The translations under genes were made by a program, and so were the position numbers. A stretch of 64,000 bases of DNA from M55B112 sp040880545 (lineage in GTDB: Bacteria; Bacteroidota; Bacteroidia; Bacteroidales; GCA-2748055): contig JBBDIE010000139.1 in the NCBI GenBank assembly GCA_040880545.1, positions 24,475 through 88,474 of the forward strand, written 5' to 3'. Shown here in pieces: positions 18,401 through 26,225 of this stretch; position 1 is the first letter of the stretch, and every line of letters begins with the position of its first letter. The notes beneath the pieces were generated by a model. It made no database searches and was not told the DNA's origin. It saw only the letters and a program-made list of their open reading frames with translations.

Positions 18401-18473
18401 ACTGGGAGAGCATTAATAAAAACATAACTATGAATGCCAACCCCCCGGATGTTCTGTTTGCTTTAATTATCAT
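15468..18473 (-). CDS. susC: SusC/RagA-family TonB-dependent outer-membrane transporter
   Basis: A 1001-residue protein with a signal peptide ending SQLHGQ. A carboxypeptidase-like regulatory domain follows (NINGTITSVLENEPLPGATV to about 110), then the plug domain (GKVAGVQVQSASGQPG, IRIRGVGSI, PLIVVDG) and a long beta-barrel. SusC proteins import oligosaccharides across the outer membrane, driven by TonB. With susD and the secreted DUF4832-like protein it forms the uptake arm of the locus, opposite in direction to the catabolic genes. A TATATTTG -7 box and a tandem AACTTTCG repeat lie upstream. The length and domain order are normal. Confidence 0.95.
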   Translation of the reverse strand: MIIKANRTSGGLAFIVMFLLMLSQLHGQRNINGTITSVLENEPLPGATVIEKGTSNGVVTDNDGTYDIMVSDADAVLVFSFVGYLKQEVPVGNRSVLDVSLEQDLMNMEEVVVMAYSEKSRTEISSSVVSLSADEIDQVTVNSVADMLVGKVAGVQVQSASGQPGEASDIRIRGVGSIFSPQTPLIVVDGIIGGSYNPNDIENISVLKDAGATGLYGSAAAAGVILITTKSGKPGQSEIKARIRRGIKIPQFGNFQMMNTQQLYDYHQSLYSPSLFPTARPESLLNNEYDWINNSYRSSNITTVNVSASGSNEKTNYYLAVDYMDDEGTLRGTSYDRLSLRSNVKYKLNDRVNIGTNFTFNYGNSNYAHWNMAEGVYRLQPWDLPVDSEGEIVYDVADAGWLSNVVSNPYHSELYNKIGGYGLDGAANVTLRIRIFDWLKFDSWTSAGMGYGKSETIYSPKSFEGVSDGGRMSNNIYLDRSFGNTSLLKFDKTFGSHSIDGLIGGEIGSYRSERGFGGEAIGFLHGQVVPGVAGQQGAPSGIIVESRSVSLLSQLNYNFNKKYFATVSYRRDGNSRFAPANKFANFFTYAASWLVSSEDFIKEINSIHYLKLRASYGEVGNSTFPSGSFYPYFPSFTAAGIYNGQSSYFPDLPGNYDLTWETSRPLNLGIDIGLFNRVEFNVDFYDTRTEDLLFRNPLPSSKGYEFQWANVGEIQNTGVELAVSGAIIKNKDLTWNINFNISSNTNKLRALSDKESVEEMVISRGVVSQILLVDGGAFDWYMPKWLGVDPDNGDPLWEDIIYDENGKEIDRVATNNYNVAAQDYQVMGSPFPDFAGGFGTFLSYKGFSLNASFSYSVGNMIYHSSRQEYDNDGENVSVNSLVLLDGWSRWENPGDDATHPEPVYGGNKNSNKYSSRYLEDGSYLRLRNLTLGYDLPSALVRKINVHGLRINLTMDNLFTLTKYSGPDPDVPLYIGDWQLPGTQSFKYPINKQFLVGLEFSF

Positions 18474-18523
18474 AATAGATTATTTCAGGTTAGTTTAACA
18501 GTAGTTTACTATATGTGTATAGG

Positions 18524-18563
18524 CAAATATAAACATAACATTTTAACTTTCGTGTAACTTTCG
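18524..18563 (-). promoter_or_regulatory. susC promoter: TATATTTG -7 box with AACTTTCG tandem repeat upstream
   Basis: On the minus strand TATATTTG (18531-18524) fits the Bacteroidota TAnnTTTG -7 element and would give a leader of roughly 45 nt. Upstream of it, AACTTTCG occurs twice at an 11-bp period (18545-18552 and 18556-18563), about one helical turn, and ends in the palindrome TTTCGAAA. That arrangement suits an activator or repressor site. No clear -33 TTTG was seen. Confidence 0.5.
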
Positions 18564-18792
18564 AAAACTTTTTTAAAAATATTTTATTGTTTCGTTAAGT
18601 TGTTTTTGAGTGTAAGACTTGTATTCTGATCATGCATACTAATGAACGGTGCCGGCAAGTCATAATCATCCGGAAATGTAAAAGTTGTACATCCAATTTG
18701 TTAATAACAAGATCAAACCAGGTATTGCTTCCGGATCTGGAGATATCTGTATCGGGAAGTATATAAAGGGAGTAGTCAGATAATGAAATGAC
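18564..18792. other. Non-coding DNA between susC and the rmlB end
   Basis: This is the upstream part of the 327-bp space between the susC start and the end of the nucleotide-sugar operon. It is A+T-rich near susC. I see no gene, tRNA or further clear promoter in it. Confidence 0.6.
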
Positions 18793-18820
18793 AGAAGATG
18801 TCAGGTGTCATACATCTTCT
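18793..18820 (-). terminator. Hairpin overlapping the rmlB stop, possible operon terminator
   Basis: A perfect 8-bp inverted repeat (AGAAGATG at 18793, CATCTTCT at 18813) with a 12-base loop spans the last codons and stop of rmlB. The downstream tract is only moderately T-rich on the transcribed strand, so efficiency is uncertain. It would separate the nucleotide-sugar operon from susC. Confidence 0.4.
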
Positions 18821-19847
18821 TATAATATAAGGCGTATGCACCGGAGGTGACATTTTCCAGCCAGTCATTGTTGGTGAGGTACCAGTCCACCGTCTTTTCA
18901 AGTCCCTTTTCGAAAGTAACTGAAGGGTTCCATTCCAGTTCACGGCTGATCTTGGAGCTGTCGATGGCATACCGGAGATCGTGTCCGGCACGGTCCTTTA
19001 CAAAGGTGATCAACCTGGCGCTGGTTCCCGGTGCGTTGTTTAGTTTATTGTCCATAATCTCACACAGGAGCCGGATGAGATCGATGTTCTTCCATTCATT
19101 ATTTCCGCCGATATTGTAAGTCTCCCCGGAGGTCCCTTCGTGGAATACTTTGTCAATGGCTGCAGCATGGTCCTCCACGTAGAGCCAGTCCCTGATATTT
19201 TCTCCCTTTCCGTAAACAGGAATATTCTTGCCGTGCCGCAGGTTGTTAATGACAAGGGGTATCAGTTTTTCAGGGAACTGATTTGGCCCGTAGTTATTGG
19301 AACAGTTGGATATAACAATGGGGAGTCCGTATGTATTCTGGTAGGCACGGACAAGGTGATCGGAACTTGCTTTTGAAGCAGAGTAGGGGCTTTTGGGATC
19401 GTAGGGGGTATCTTCGGTAAACAGTCCCTCGTCCCCTAAACTTCCGTAAACTTCATCGGTAGAGATGTGGTAAAACCGTCTTCCCCCGAAAGATTTCCAG
19501 TTGTTCCGGCAGCCGTTCAGCAGGTTCAGGGTACCAATAATATTGGTTCTTATGAACAGGAGGGGATCCTCTATGGAGCGGTCGACGTGGGATTCGGCAG
19601 CCAGGTGAATTACACCATGAATATCATGTACCGAGAAAAGATTATCGATGAATGGCTGATCGGTAATGTCTCCCCTGACAAAAGTATAATTGGATGATTT
19701 TTCAATATCGGTCAGGTTTTCCAGGTTCCCCGCGTAAGTCAGGTTGTCCAGGTTCAGAATCTGCGTTTCCGGATATTTTTTCACAAATAACCGGACTACA
19801 TGCGACCCGATGAAACCAGCTCCTCCTGTGATGAGTATTGTTTTCAT
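18801..19847 (-). CDS. rmlB: dTDP-glucose 4,6-dehydratase
   Basis: A 348-residue extended short-chain dehydrogenase. TGGAGFIGSH near residue 7 binds NAD, and the motif YSASKASSDH contains the catalytic Tyr-x-x-x-Lys. RmlB converts dTDP-glucose to dTDP-4-keto-6-deoxyglucose, a precursor of rhamnose and other deoxysugars. The start MKTILITGG at 19847 is 2 bp beyond the galE stop; a longer frame to 19937 would run into galE and adds no family sequence. rmlA, rmlC and rmlD are not in the window, so the final sugar is unknown. It is the last gene of the operon. Confidence 0.93.
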   Translation of the reverse strand: MKTILITGGAGFIGSHVVRLFVKKYPETQILNLDNLTYAGNLENLTDIEKSSNYTFVRGDITDQPFIDNLFSVHDIHGVIHLAAESHVDRSIEDPLLFIRTNIIGTLNLLNGCRNNWKSFGGRRFYHISTDEVYGSLGDEGLFTEDTPYDPKSPYSASKASSDHLVRAYQNTYGLPIVISNCSNNYGPNQFPEKLIPLVINNLRHGKNIPVYGKGENIRDWLYVEDHAAAIDKVFHEGTSGETYNIGGNNEWKNIDLIRLLCEIMDNKLNNAPGTSARLITFVKDRAGHDLRYAIDSSKISRELEWNPSVTFEKGLEKTVDWYLTNNDWLENVTSGAYALYYKKMYDT

Positions 19848-19849
19848 AA

Positions 19850-20884
19850 TTAACTTTTTTTGTTTAGGGTACGGTAATGCTGTTCCCATTTCCATGCCGA
19901 GAGAAGCGTTTCCTCCAGGCTTTTTTCTGCCTTCCATCCCAACTCTTTATTTGCATAGCTGGTATCGGCATACACTTGTTCGACATCTCCTTCCCTTCTG
20001 CCTGTTACACTGTATTTTAGCTGTTTTTGCGTAACTATTTCAAACGCGTTGATTATCTCAAATACAGAATTTCCGGTACCTGTTCCCAGGTTGAATATCT
20101 CGTATCCCGATTTATTCTTTTTCTCAATAAGTCGTCTGATGGCCACGACATGCGCTTTTGCCAGGTCAACCACATTGATGTAGTCCCGTACAGCCGATCC
20201 GTCCGTGGTGTTGTAATCATCACCGAACACTTTCAGCTCCTCCCGGATCCCGATGGCAGTTTGTGTGATAAACGGTACCAGGTTGTTGGGAATGCCGATG
20301 GGAAGCTCCCCGATAAGTGCGCTGGGGTGTGCCCCGATGGGGTTAAAGTACCGGAGCGAGATCATATTGATACCAGGATTTGGTACGCGGAAATCCTGCA
20401 TGATCTCCTCACAGATCTGCTTGGTGTTCCCGTAAGGAGAATTTGCTTTTTTAATGGGTGCCCGTTCGGTTACAGGCAATTCATCGGGTTCACCATATAC
20501 GGTGCAGGATGAGGAAAATACGATATGGTCCACACCATGCTTCTCCATTCCTTCCAGGATATGGATCATTGAATCGATGTTATTTTTGTAATACGCCAGG
20601 GGGGTTTCCACGCTTTCTCCCACGGCCTTCAAGGCGGCAAAATGGATTACCGAAATAATGTCGGGATGTTTTTTGAATATTTCAAGGGTTGCTTCCCGGT
20701 CCTTCAGGTCAACTTTCTCGAACAATGGCCTGGTTCTGGTTATGGCCTCAATGTTGTCAACCACTTCAGGAAATGAATTGGAGAGGTTATCCACGATTAA
20801 TACGTTGTATCCGGCCTCCTGCAGCTCCACTACAGTGTGAGACCCGATATATCCTGTACCCCCGGTTACCAGTATTGTTTCCAT
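19850..20884 (-). CDS. galE: UDP-glucose 4-epimerase
   Basis: A 344-residue extended SDR protein beginning METILVTGGTGYIGSH. It has the typical VIHFAALKAVGES and the catalytic SPYGNTKQI (Tyr-x-x-x-Lys). It interconverts UDP-glucose and UDP-galactose, and often the GlcNAc/GalNAc pair. The ATG at 20884 is chosen over a TTG two codons upstream. It lies between the UDP-sugar dehydrogenase gene (12 bp) and rmlB (2 bp), so it probably feeds surface-polysaccharide synthesis. It could also serve galactose metabolism, since the galactoside locus is adjacent. Confidence 0.92.
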   Translation of the reverse strand: METILVTGGTGYIGSHTVVELQEAGYNVLIVDNLSNSFPEVVDNIEAITRTRPLFEKVDLKDREATLEIFKKHPDIISVIHFAALKAVGESVETPLAYYKNNIDSMIHILEGMEKHGVDHIVFSSSCTVYGEPDELPVTERAPIKKANSPYGNTKQICEEIMQDFRVPNPGINMISLRYFNPIGAHPSALIGELPIGIPNNLVPFITQTAIGIREELKVFGDDYNTTDGSAVRDYINVVDLAKAHVVAIRRLIEKKNKSGYEIFNLGTGTGNSVFEIINAFEIVTQKQLKYSVTGRREGDVEQVYADTSYANKELGWKAEKSLEETLLSAWKWEQHYRTLNKKS

Positions 20885-20896
20885 ATACAAATTATA

Positions 20897-22186
20897 TTAC
20901 AGGCTCCAGTATTTCAGCCGGTTTATCTTGTTTCTGAATATCCCCTTCAGATCCACCAGGATCCCGTCCGGAACCATGATTTTACTAAATCCGTTTTCAT
21001 CCATGGCCTCATATTCCTGGTGTCCAACGGCTACGATTACTGCGTGGTACTTGCCAGTGGGACCGGCCTGTAGTTCATAATTATACTCTTCAAGTACCTC
21101 CGCTGAGTTGGCATAGGGATCCACAACTTCCACATGCATGCCAAATTCCTTAAGTTCATAGATCACATCGGCTACTTTTGAATTCCGGATATCACTTACA
21201 TTTTCCTTAAACGTAGTTCCCATCACCAGGATCCTGCAATCTTTCAGGTTGGTGAAGAGATTTGACAGTTTGATTGTTACCTGTTTGGCCACCCAGGCAG
21301 CCATTCCGTCATTAATGGCGCGGCCCGCATTGATGATCTGTGCATGATGACCGTACATGGCTGATTTATGAGTCAGGTAGTAGGGATCCACGCCGATGCA
21401 ATGTCCTCCCACAAGTCCTGGGAAAAATTGCAGAAAGTTCCATTTTGTCCCTGCCGCTTCCAGTACTTCGAATGTATTGATATCCATCTTGTCGAAGATC
21501 ATGGCAAGTTCGTTCATGAATGCAATATTGATATCACGTTGTGTGTTTTCAATAATCTTGGCAGCTTCAGCCACCTTGATTGAACTGGCACGATACACCC
21601 CGGCTTTAATTACAAGTTCGTAGGTTTTTGCAATCTCTTCTGCCGAAACTGCATCACAACCCGAAGAGACTTTGGTGATACTTGTGAGTGTGTGTTTCTT
21701 ATCGCCCGGGTTGATTCTCTCCGGGGAGAAACCAACCTTGAAGCCGGAAATAAATTCCAGGCCGGAGATCTCTTCCAATAAGGGTACGCATTCTTCCTCC
21801 GTACAGCCAGGATAGACGGTGGACTCATAAACCACATAATCGCCTTCTTTCAAAACCTTGCCCACCGTTCGTGTTGCGCTAAGGAGGGGAGTAAGATCAG
21901 GCTTTTTGTGTTCATCGATGGGGGTTGGAACTGCCACCACGTAAATAGAGGCATGTTTAAGCTCCTCAATATCGGAAGTGAAGCTGATATCACAACCGTC
22001 AAAGTCTTCAGGTTCCAGTTCATCACTGGGATCGATCCTGTTACGCATTTTTTCAATCCTGTCCTCCTTGATATCAAACCCGATTACCTTAATCTTCCTT
22101 GCAAATTCAAGGGCAATGGGAAGTCCGACATAGCCAAGCCCGATAACGGCCATTGTCTTTTTTTTCTCAACTAGTTCTTGGTACAT
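20897..22186 (-). CDS. wbpA: UDP-N-acetyl-hexosamine 6-dehydrogenase (WbpA/TviB type)
   Basis: A 429-residue nucleotide-sugar dehydrogenase. The Rossmann motif AVIGLGYVGLP is near the N-terminus, and the catalytic Cys is in VGGHCIGVDPYY. The start MYQELVEKKKTMAV at 22186 fits homologues better than an extension to 22255. WbpA-type enzymes oxidise C6 of UDP-GlcNAc twice, giving UDP-GlcNAcA with NAD+. The three genes before it in the same operon encode the next three steps. TviB-like UDP-GalNAc dehydrogenases are close relatives, so the configuration of the sugar remains to be tested. Confidence 0.88.
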   Translation of the reverse strand: MYQELVEKKKTMAVIGLGYVGLPIALEFARKIKVIGFDIKEDRIEKMRNRIDPSDELEPEDFDGCDISFTSDIEELKHASIYVVAVPTPIDEHKKPDLTPLLSATRTVGKVLKEGDYVVYESTVYPGCTEEECVPLLEEISGLEFISGFKVGFSPERINPGDKKHTLTSITKVSSGCDAVSAEEIAKTYELVIKAGVYRASSIKVAEAAKIIENTQRDINIAFMNELAMIFDKMDINTFEVLEAAGTKWNFLQFFPGLVGGHCIGVDPYYLTHKSAMYGHHAQIINAGRAINDGMAAWVAKQVTIKLSNLFTNLKDCRILVMGTTFKENVSDIRNSKVADVIYELKEFGMHVEVVDPYANSAEVLEEYNYELQAGPTGKYHAVIVAVGHQEYEAMDENGFSKIMVPDGILVDLKGIFRNKINRLKYWSL

Positions 22187-22235
22187 TTTGCAAATTTTGT
22201 TTGTCTCGACTGAATTAATTTCAAAAGCAGGCAAA

Positions 22236-23183
22236 TTATCTGATGCCCTTTGCAAAGGGATGGTAATTGCCTTTCAATCCTGTTTGTTCCGCGTTTCTGA
22301 TATTATATACAGTCTGGATTGAGTTCCTTGCACATTCTACGCCATAACCATTTCCGGCAATAATTTCCTGGTAAGATAGGGTATGAAGATCGGTAAATCC
22401 TCCGCTGAATTCAATTTCTTCCCCATTCACCGTTATGGAACGGTATGTACGTTGTCCCTGTACTCTGAATTCGGGCGGTAGATCATTTTCGTCGATACTG
22501 AGGTACCACCTTACCCGTGCATTTTCAAGCTGCAGGAATCCTGCTGCTTTGTTATCCTTCAACAGATGGACGACATTCTCTTTTACATCCCCAAAGATCC
22601 AGGTGAGCATATCAAAGAAGTGTACACCGATGTTCGTAGCGATTCCACCGGATTTATGCACATCCCCTTTCCATGAATAGTGATACCATTTACCCCGGCT
22701 CGTAATATAGGAGAGATCCACATCGTATATCTTGTCGGGCGGTCCGTTTTTAATTTTTTCCCGTAGCTCGATGATGGATGGATGAAGCCTCAGTTGAAGA
22801 ATATTGTACACTTTCCGGCCGGTCTCGTTTTCATAGTCCAGCAGGGCATCAATGTTCCAGGGATTCAGTACCAGTGGCTTTTCGCATATTGCATCTGCTC
22901 CGCTTCTCAGGGCAAACCTGATGTGGGAGTCGTGCAGGTAATTTGGTGAACAGATGGAGACATAATCGATCTGTTTTCCAATACGGTTCAATTTTGCGAT
23001 ATGCCTGTCGAATCTTTCAAATTCCACGAAAAAATCGGCTTCGGGGAAATATGAATCCACGAATCCCACGCTGTCAAATTTATCCAGGGCAGCTACCAGG
23101 TTGTTCCCGGTCTCTTTAATAGCTTTTACGTGCCTTATGGCGATATAACCCGCTATTCCAATCAGTGTAAAGTTTTTACTCAT
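22236..23183 (-). CDS. wbpB: UDP-GlcNAcA 3-dehydrogenase (WbpB/WlbA, Gfo/Idh/MocA family)
   Basis: A 315-residue oxidoreductase with an N-terminal Rossmann fold. The usual GxGxxG is degenerate here, IGIAGYIAIRH, as in WlbA/WbpB. C-E-K-P-L-V follows in the cofactor domain (CEKPLVLNPWN) and the C-terminal domain has IGVHFFDMLTWIFG. Known members oxidise C3 of UDP-GlcNAcA so that WbpE can transaminate it, and recycle NADH with 2-oxoglutarate. It starts 7 bp after wbpD and ends 49 bp before wbpA. The full four-gene set in one operon makes the call strong. Confidence 0.88.
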   Translation of the reverse strand: MSKNFTLIGIAGYIAIRHVKAIKETGNNLVAALDKFDSVGFVDSYFPEADFFVEFERFDRHIAKLNRIGKQIDYVSICSPNYLHDSHIRFALRSGADAICEKPLVLNPWNIDALLDYENETGRKVYNILQLRLHPSIIELREKIKNGPPDKIYDVDLSYITSRGKWYHYSWKGDVHKSGGIATNIGVHFFDMLTWIFGDVKENVVHLLKDNKAAGFLQLENARVRWYLSIDENDLPPEFRVQGQRTYRSITVNGEEIEFSGGFTDLHTLSYQEIIAGNGYGVECARNSIQTVYNIRNAEQTGLKGNYHPFAKGIR

Positions 23184-23190
23184 TATTAAA

Positions 23191-23769
23191 TCAGGGTATT
23201 TTTCTTACTACATTCTCTTTTAATTCATATTTTTCATGGCTTTCACTACAAACGGCGATTCCATTTTTGTCAAATTCAAGTCGATGTCCATATTCGCTTA
23301 TCCATCCGGTTTGTCTAGATGGGTTTCCCACCACCAGGGCATAAGAGGGTACGGCCCTGGTTACAACAGCTCCGGCTCCGATAAATGCATACGCGCCAAT
23401 GTCATTCCCGCAGATGATTGTGGCATTGGCACCTATGGAGGCCCCTTTCCCCACCAGCGTTCGTTCGTACTGGTCCCTCCTGATTACGGCGCTTCGTGGA
23501 TTGATCACATTGGTAAATACCATGGATGGACCAAGGAATACGTCATCTTCACATATTACACCGGTATATATGGAAACGTTGTTCTGTACCTTTACATTGT
23601 TACCCAGTTTTACCCCGGGCGATACCACAACATTCTGCCCGAGATTACAATGCTGCCCGATTACAGATCCGGTCATCACATGGGAGAAATGCCAGATCTT
23701 TGTACCTTCCCCAATCTCGCATCCATCGTCGATGACCGCAGTTTCATGTGCGAAATAAGTTTTTTCCAT
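23191..23769 (-). CDS. wbpD: UDP-3-amino-GlcNAcA 3-N-acetyltransferase (WbpD/WlbB)
   Basis: A 192-residue left-handed beta-helix acetyltransferase. Hexapeptide repeats run through IGEGTKIW, IGQHCNLGQNVVVSPG, VKVQNNVSI and IGAYAFIGAGAVVTR. The WbpD/WlbB family acetylates the 3-amino group of UDP-2-acetamido-3-amino-2,3-dideoxyglucuronate with acetyl-CoA. The ATG (MEKTYFAHETAV) at 23769 is preferred to an upstream TTG because it avoids overlap with wbpE and matches relatives, which start with an aromatic residue and His. It ends 7 bp before the wbpB start. Confidence 0.88.
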   Translation of the reverse strand: MEKTYFAHETAVIDDGCEIGEGTKIWHFSHVMTGSVIGQHCNLGQNVVVSPGVKLGNNVKVQNNVSIYTGVICEDDVFLGPSMVFTNVINPRSAVIRRDQYERTLVGKGASIGANATIICGNDIGAYAFIGAGAVVTRAVPSYALVVGNPSRQTGWISEYGHRLEFDKNGIAVCSESHEKYELKENVVRKIP

Positions 23770-23774
23770 GGGTC

Positions 23775-24902
23775 TCAATTGAAAAAAGTTTGTACAGATT
23801 TTATAATATGGTTAAGCTGATCCTCTTCCATCTCCGTATGTATGGGAAGGCTGATCACTTTCGTACAGAGTTCTTCAGCTATGGGAAAATCTCCTTTTTT
23901 GTACTCCAGGTCCTTATAGGCAGCCTGCAGATGCAGTGGTGACGGATAATAGATCATTGCCGGCACATCCCGGCTGTTCAAATACTCTTTCAGAGCATTC
24001 CGGCGTCCGTTTTCAACCTGTAATGTGTATTGGTGGAAAATATGGTCGGAATCGGGGTTCCTGGCCGGAATTTTCAGTCCGGGGATACCTTCAAAAGCAT
24101 GATCATATGCCCCGGCAACCGATTTTCTGGCATTGTTGTATTCATCCAGGTGTCGTAATTTTACACGCAATATTGCTGCCTGTATGGTATCGAGCCTGGA
24201 GTTTACCCCAACATGTTCATAGTGATACCTTTCGGTCATTCCATGGTTAACCATGGCGTTGATCTTCTCCCCTGTTTGCCTGTTATTTGTAAGCAATGCT
24301 CCCCCATCACCATAAGCTCCCAGGTTTTTGCTGGGGAAGAAGGAGGTACAGCCAATGTCTCCCAGCGCCCCTGTCTTCTTCACGGTTCCATCAGTGAGTT
24401 TGTAACCGGCCCCGATGGCCTGCGCATTGTCCTCAATTACATAGAGGTTATTTCTGCGGGCAAATTCCAGGATTCGGTTCATGTCTGCAGCTTGTCCGAA
24501 AAGGTGCACAGGTACAATGGCCCTTGTTTTTTCTGTGCGTATTGAATCAATCCCGGACGGATCCAGATTGAATGTGTGGGGATCCACATCGGCAAGTACA
24601 GGTTTTAACCGGAGTAAGCTGATCACTTCTATGGTGGCTATAAATGTAAAAGGGGTGGTGATCACTTCATCTCCGGGTTGCAATTCAAGTGCCATCATGG
24701 CTACCTGGAGAGCATCTGTTCCATTTCCACAGGCAATACAATACGACACACCTGAATAGGCAGCAAGTTCATCCTGGAATGCTCTGACGTCAGGCCCTTT
24801 GATAAAGGCGGTAGAATTGATCACTTCCTGAATGGCATTATCTATCTCCTCTTTGTGGCGAAGATACTGTCCGTGCAGATCAACCATTCTTATCTGTTTC
24901 AT
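23775..24902 (-). CDS. wbpE: PLP-dependent sugar aminotransferase (WbpE/WlbC, DegT family)
   Basis: A 375-residue DegT/DnrJ/EryC1/StrS aminotransferase and the first gene of the operon. The motif GNGTDALQVAM binds the PLP phosphate, IEDNAQAIGA carries the ring-stacking Asp, and FFPSKNLGAYGDGG holds the Schiff-base Lys. In the WbpA/B/E/D pathway it transfers an amino group from glutamate to the 3-keto sugar. A TATATTCG box at 24939-24932 on the minus strand resembles a weak -7 element. The specificity call rests on the neighbouring wbpD, wbpB and wbpA genes. Confidence 0.88.
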   Translation of the reverse strand: MKQIRMVDLHGQYLRHKEEIDNAIQEVINSTAFIKGPDVRAFQDELAAYSGVSYCIACGNGTDALQVAMMALELQPGDEVITTPFTFIATIEVISLLRLKPVLADVDPHTFNLDPSGIDSIRTEKTRAIVPVHLFGQAADMNRILEFARRNNLYVIEDNAQAIGAGYKLTDGTVKKTGALGDIGCTSFFPSKNLGAYGDGGALLTNNRQTGEKINAMVNHGMTERYHYEHVGVNSRLDTIQAAILRVKLRHLDEYNNARKSVAGAYDHAFEGIPGLKIPARNPDSDHIFHQYTLQVENGRRNALKEYLNSRDVPAMIYYPSPLHLQAAYKDLEYKKGDFPIAEELCTKVISLPIHTEMEEDQLNHIIKSVQTFFN

Positions 24903-25039
24903 ATTGCTGCAGTAAAATCAGTTTAAGCTTACGAATATACTAATTACTGTCTGTTTAGTTGCCGAAAAAATGATGAATTACGTTGATAACTCTGTTCAGA
25001 ATTCAAATTTACCTTCATCATACGTACCTGCTTTTATGT

Positions 25040-25047
25040 TAATTTTG
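25040..25047 (+). promoter_or_regulatory. Promoter -7 box (TAATTTTG)
   Basis: TAATTTTG matches TAnnTTTG and would start transcription near 25053, giving a leader of about 43 nt before the ATG at 25096. No good -33 box is visible. It lies inside the reading frame if the upstream ATG at 24970 is used, which argues against that start. Confidence 0.45.
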
Positions 25048-25095
25048 TATGCATGGAATGGTAATGGACAAGATAATACCTCAAAAACCTCCAAT

Positions 25096-26160
25096 ATGGC
25101 TTATTTAGGCAAGTATATTCGTCAGATTCTGTCAACACAGGAACCAGTGATCCTGCCTGGTTTCGGAAGTCTGGTGCCCACAGAGGGCAAAGGTGTTGCG
25201 GGGCCCGAAGGTAAAATTGAACCTCCGGGAACCGTGATCAGGTTTGATGCAACGCACCCAAAAGGTGATGGCAAACTGGCAGAAGAGTATGCCCGGGGGG
25301 AGCAGATGGACCAGGAAGAGGCCAGGCAACAGGTGCTGGAACTGGTTGATGCCATTAAATTTAAACTGGATAAGGGTGAAAAATATGAACTTGCCTCGGT
25401 GGGAACCTTTACCCGTGACGATGACAACAAGATCCATTTCAGGAAAGATCCCAATTGGGTAATCGATCCGGATGAATTCGGACTCTCATCGCTGGAGCTT
25501 CTTGAACTAGAAGATGAACCGGAGGAACCTGTTGGGACTCCGGATCCTGTTAAAGCCCCTGCACCTGTTAAAGCCCCTGCACCTGAAGTGAAAACCAAAC
25601 AGCAGGAGCCGGCGGTTACAGGAAAAGAAACTGTAAAGCAGGATTCTCCTGGACCCCCGCGCAGAATAGAGAGAAAACAAGTAAATAAGTGGAGGATCAT
25701 CTGGATTGTGGTTGGGTCACTGATTGCAGTATTGGCGCTGATCCTGCTTATTCCCACAGAGAATGGAATCGAATTCGGCAGGGATGGTATTGTGATCAGG
25801 GAGAAGGATTCAGAAAAGGAACTACTGCCTTCCAGGGATCCGAATGAATCACGCATTGAAAGGGAGACTACGGGCAGCGAAGAAGTGGAGGATTCCCAGG
25901 AAGAGGACCGTCCCGTTACACCTCCTGTTCAGCAAAATAAATATTTCATTATAGCCGGTAGTTTTCAGAGCCTTCCCAACGCAACAGAGTTAATGAATGA
26001 TCTTAAAGCCTCCGGATTCCCGGCCGAGATAATTATTACCGAGAACAGGCTTTACCGTGTTTCTGTGAGTTCCTTTGCAACAAAGGAGGCAGCGCTCAGG
26101 GAACTTCCCGGTATCAAGAATGAGCCCGGGCTGGGAAGTGCCTGGCTGATGACCAGGTAA
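25096..26160 (+). CDS. Membrane protein with HU-like (CCDC81-type) N-terminus and SPOR domain
   Basis: With the ATG at 25096 the protein has 354 residues. Residues 1-130 (MAYLGKYIRQIL, PGFGSL, then ASVGTFTRDDDNKIHF) match the paired HU-like 'CCDC81' domains of Bacteroidota. A Pro/Ala/Lys linker with a duplicated VKAPAP unit follows. One transmembrane helix (IIWIVVGSLIAVLALILLI) is at about 207-225. The C-terminal 75 residues are a SPOR domain (YFIIAGSFQSLPNATELM) that binds denuded peptidoglycan in the periplasm. The cytoplasmic HU-like part may bind DNA or protein, giving a possible chromosome-to-septum link; this is inference. It is divergent from wbpE and convergent with metG. Confidence 0.8.
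   Translation: MAYLGKYIRQILSTQEPVILPGFGSLVPTEGKGVAGPEGKIEPPGTVIRFDATHPKGDGKLAEEYARGEQMDQEEARQQVLELVDAIKFKLDKGEKYELASVGTFTRDDDNKIHFRKDPNWVIDPDEFGLSSLELLELEDEPEEPVGTPDPVKAPAPVKAPAPEVKTKQQEPAVTGKETVKQDSPGPPRRIERKQVNKWRIIWIVVGSLIAVLALILLIPTENGIEFGRDGIVIREKDSEKELLPSRDPNESRIERETTGSEEVEDSQEEDRPVTPPVQQNKYFIIAGSFQSLPNATELMNDLKASGFPAEIIITENRLYRVSVSSFATKEAALRELPGIKNEPGLGSAWLMTR
25546..25581 (+). repeat. Perfect 18-bp tandem duplication in the SPOR-protein linker
   Basis: The 18-base unit CCTGTTAAAGCCCCTGCA occurs twice without a mismatch and keeps frame, encoding repeated PVKAPA. It lies in a low-complexity Pro-rich linker and is likely to vary in copy number between strains. Confidence 0.85.
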
Positions 26161-26225
26161 CCCATGTGTCAAAGCAGTTAAGCAGCAAATCCAGGATAGC
26201 CACAACAGGAAACTACTTTTTACCC

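Noticed and set aside
19848..19937. N-terminal extension of RmlB
   Set aside because: The extra 30 residues overlap galE and are not part of the enzyme family; MKTILITGG is the natural start.
25122..25856. A 244-codon antisense frame over the SPOR-protein gene
   Set aside because: Ser/Pro-rich low-complexity product mirroring the codon use of the real gene; no start signal or family.
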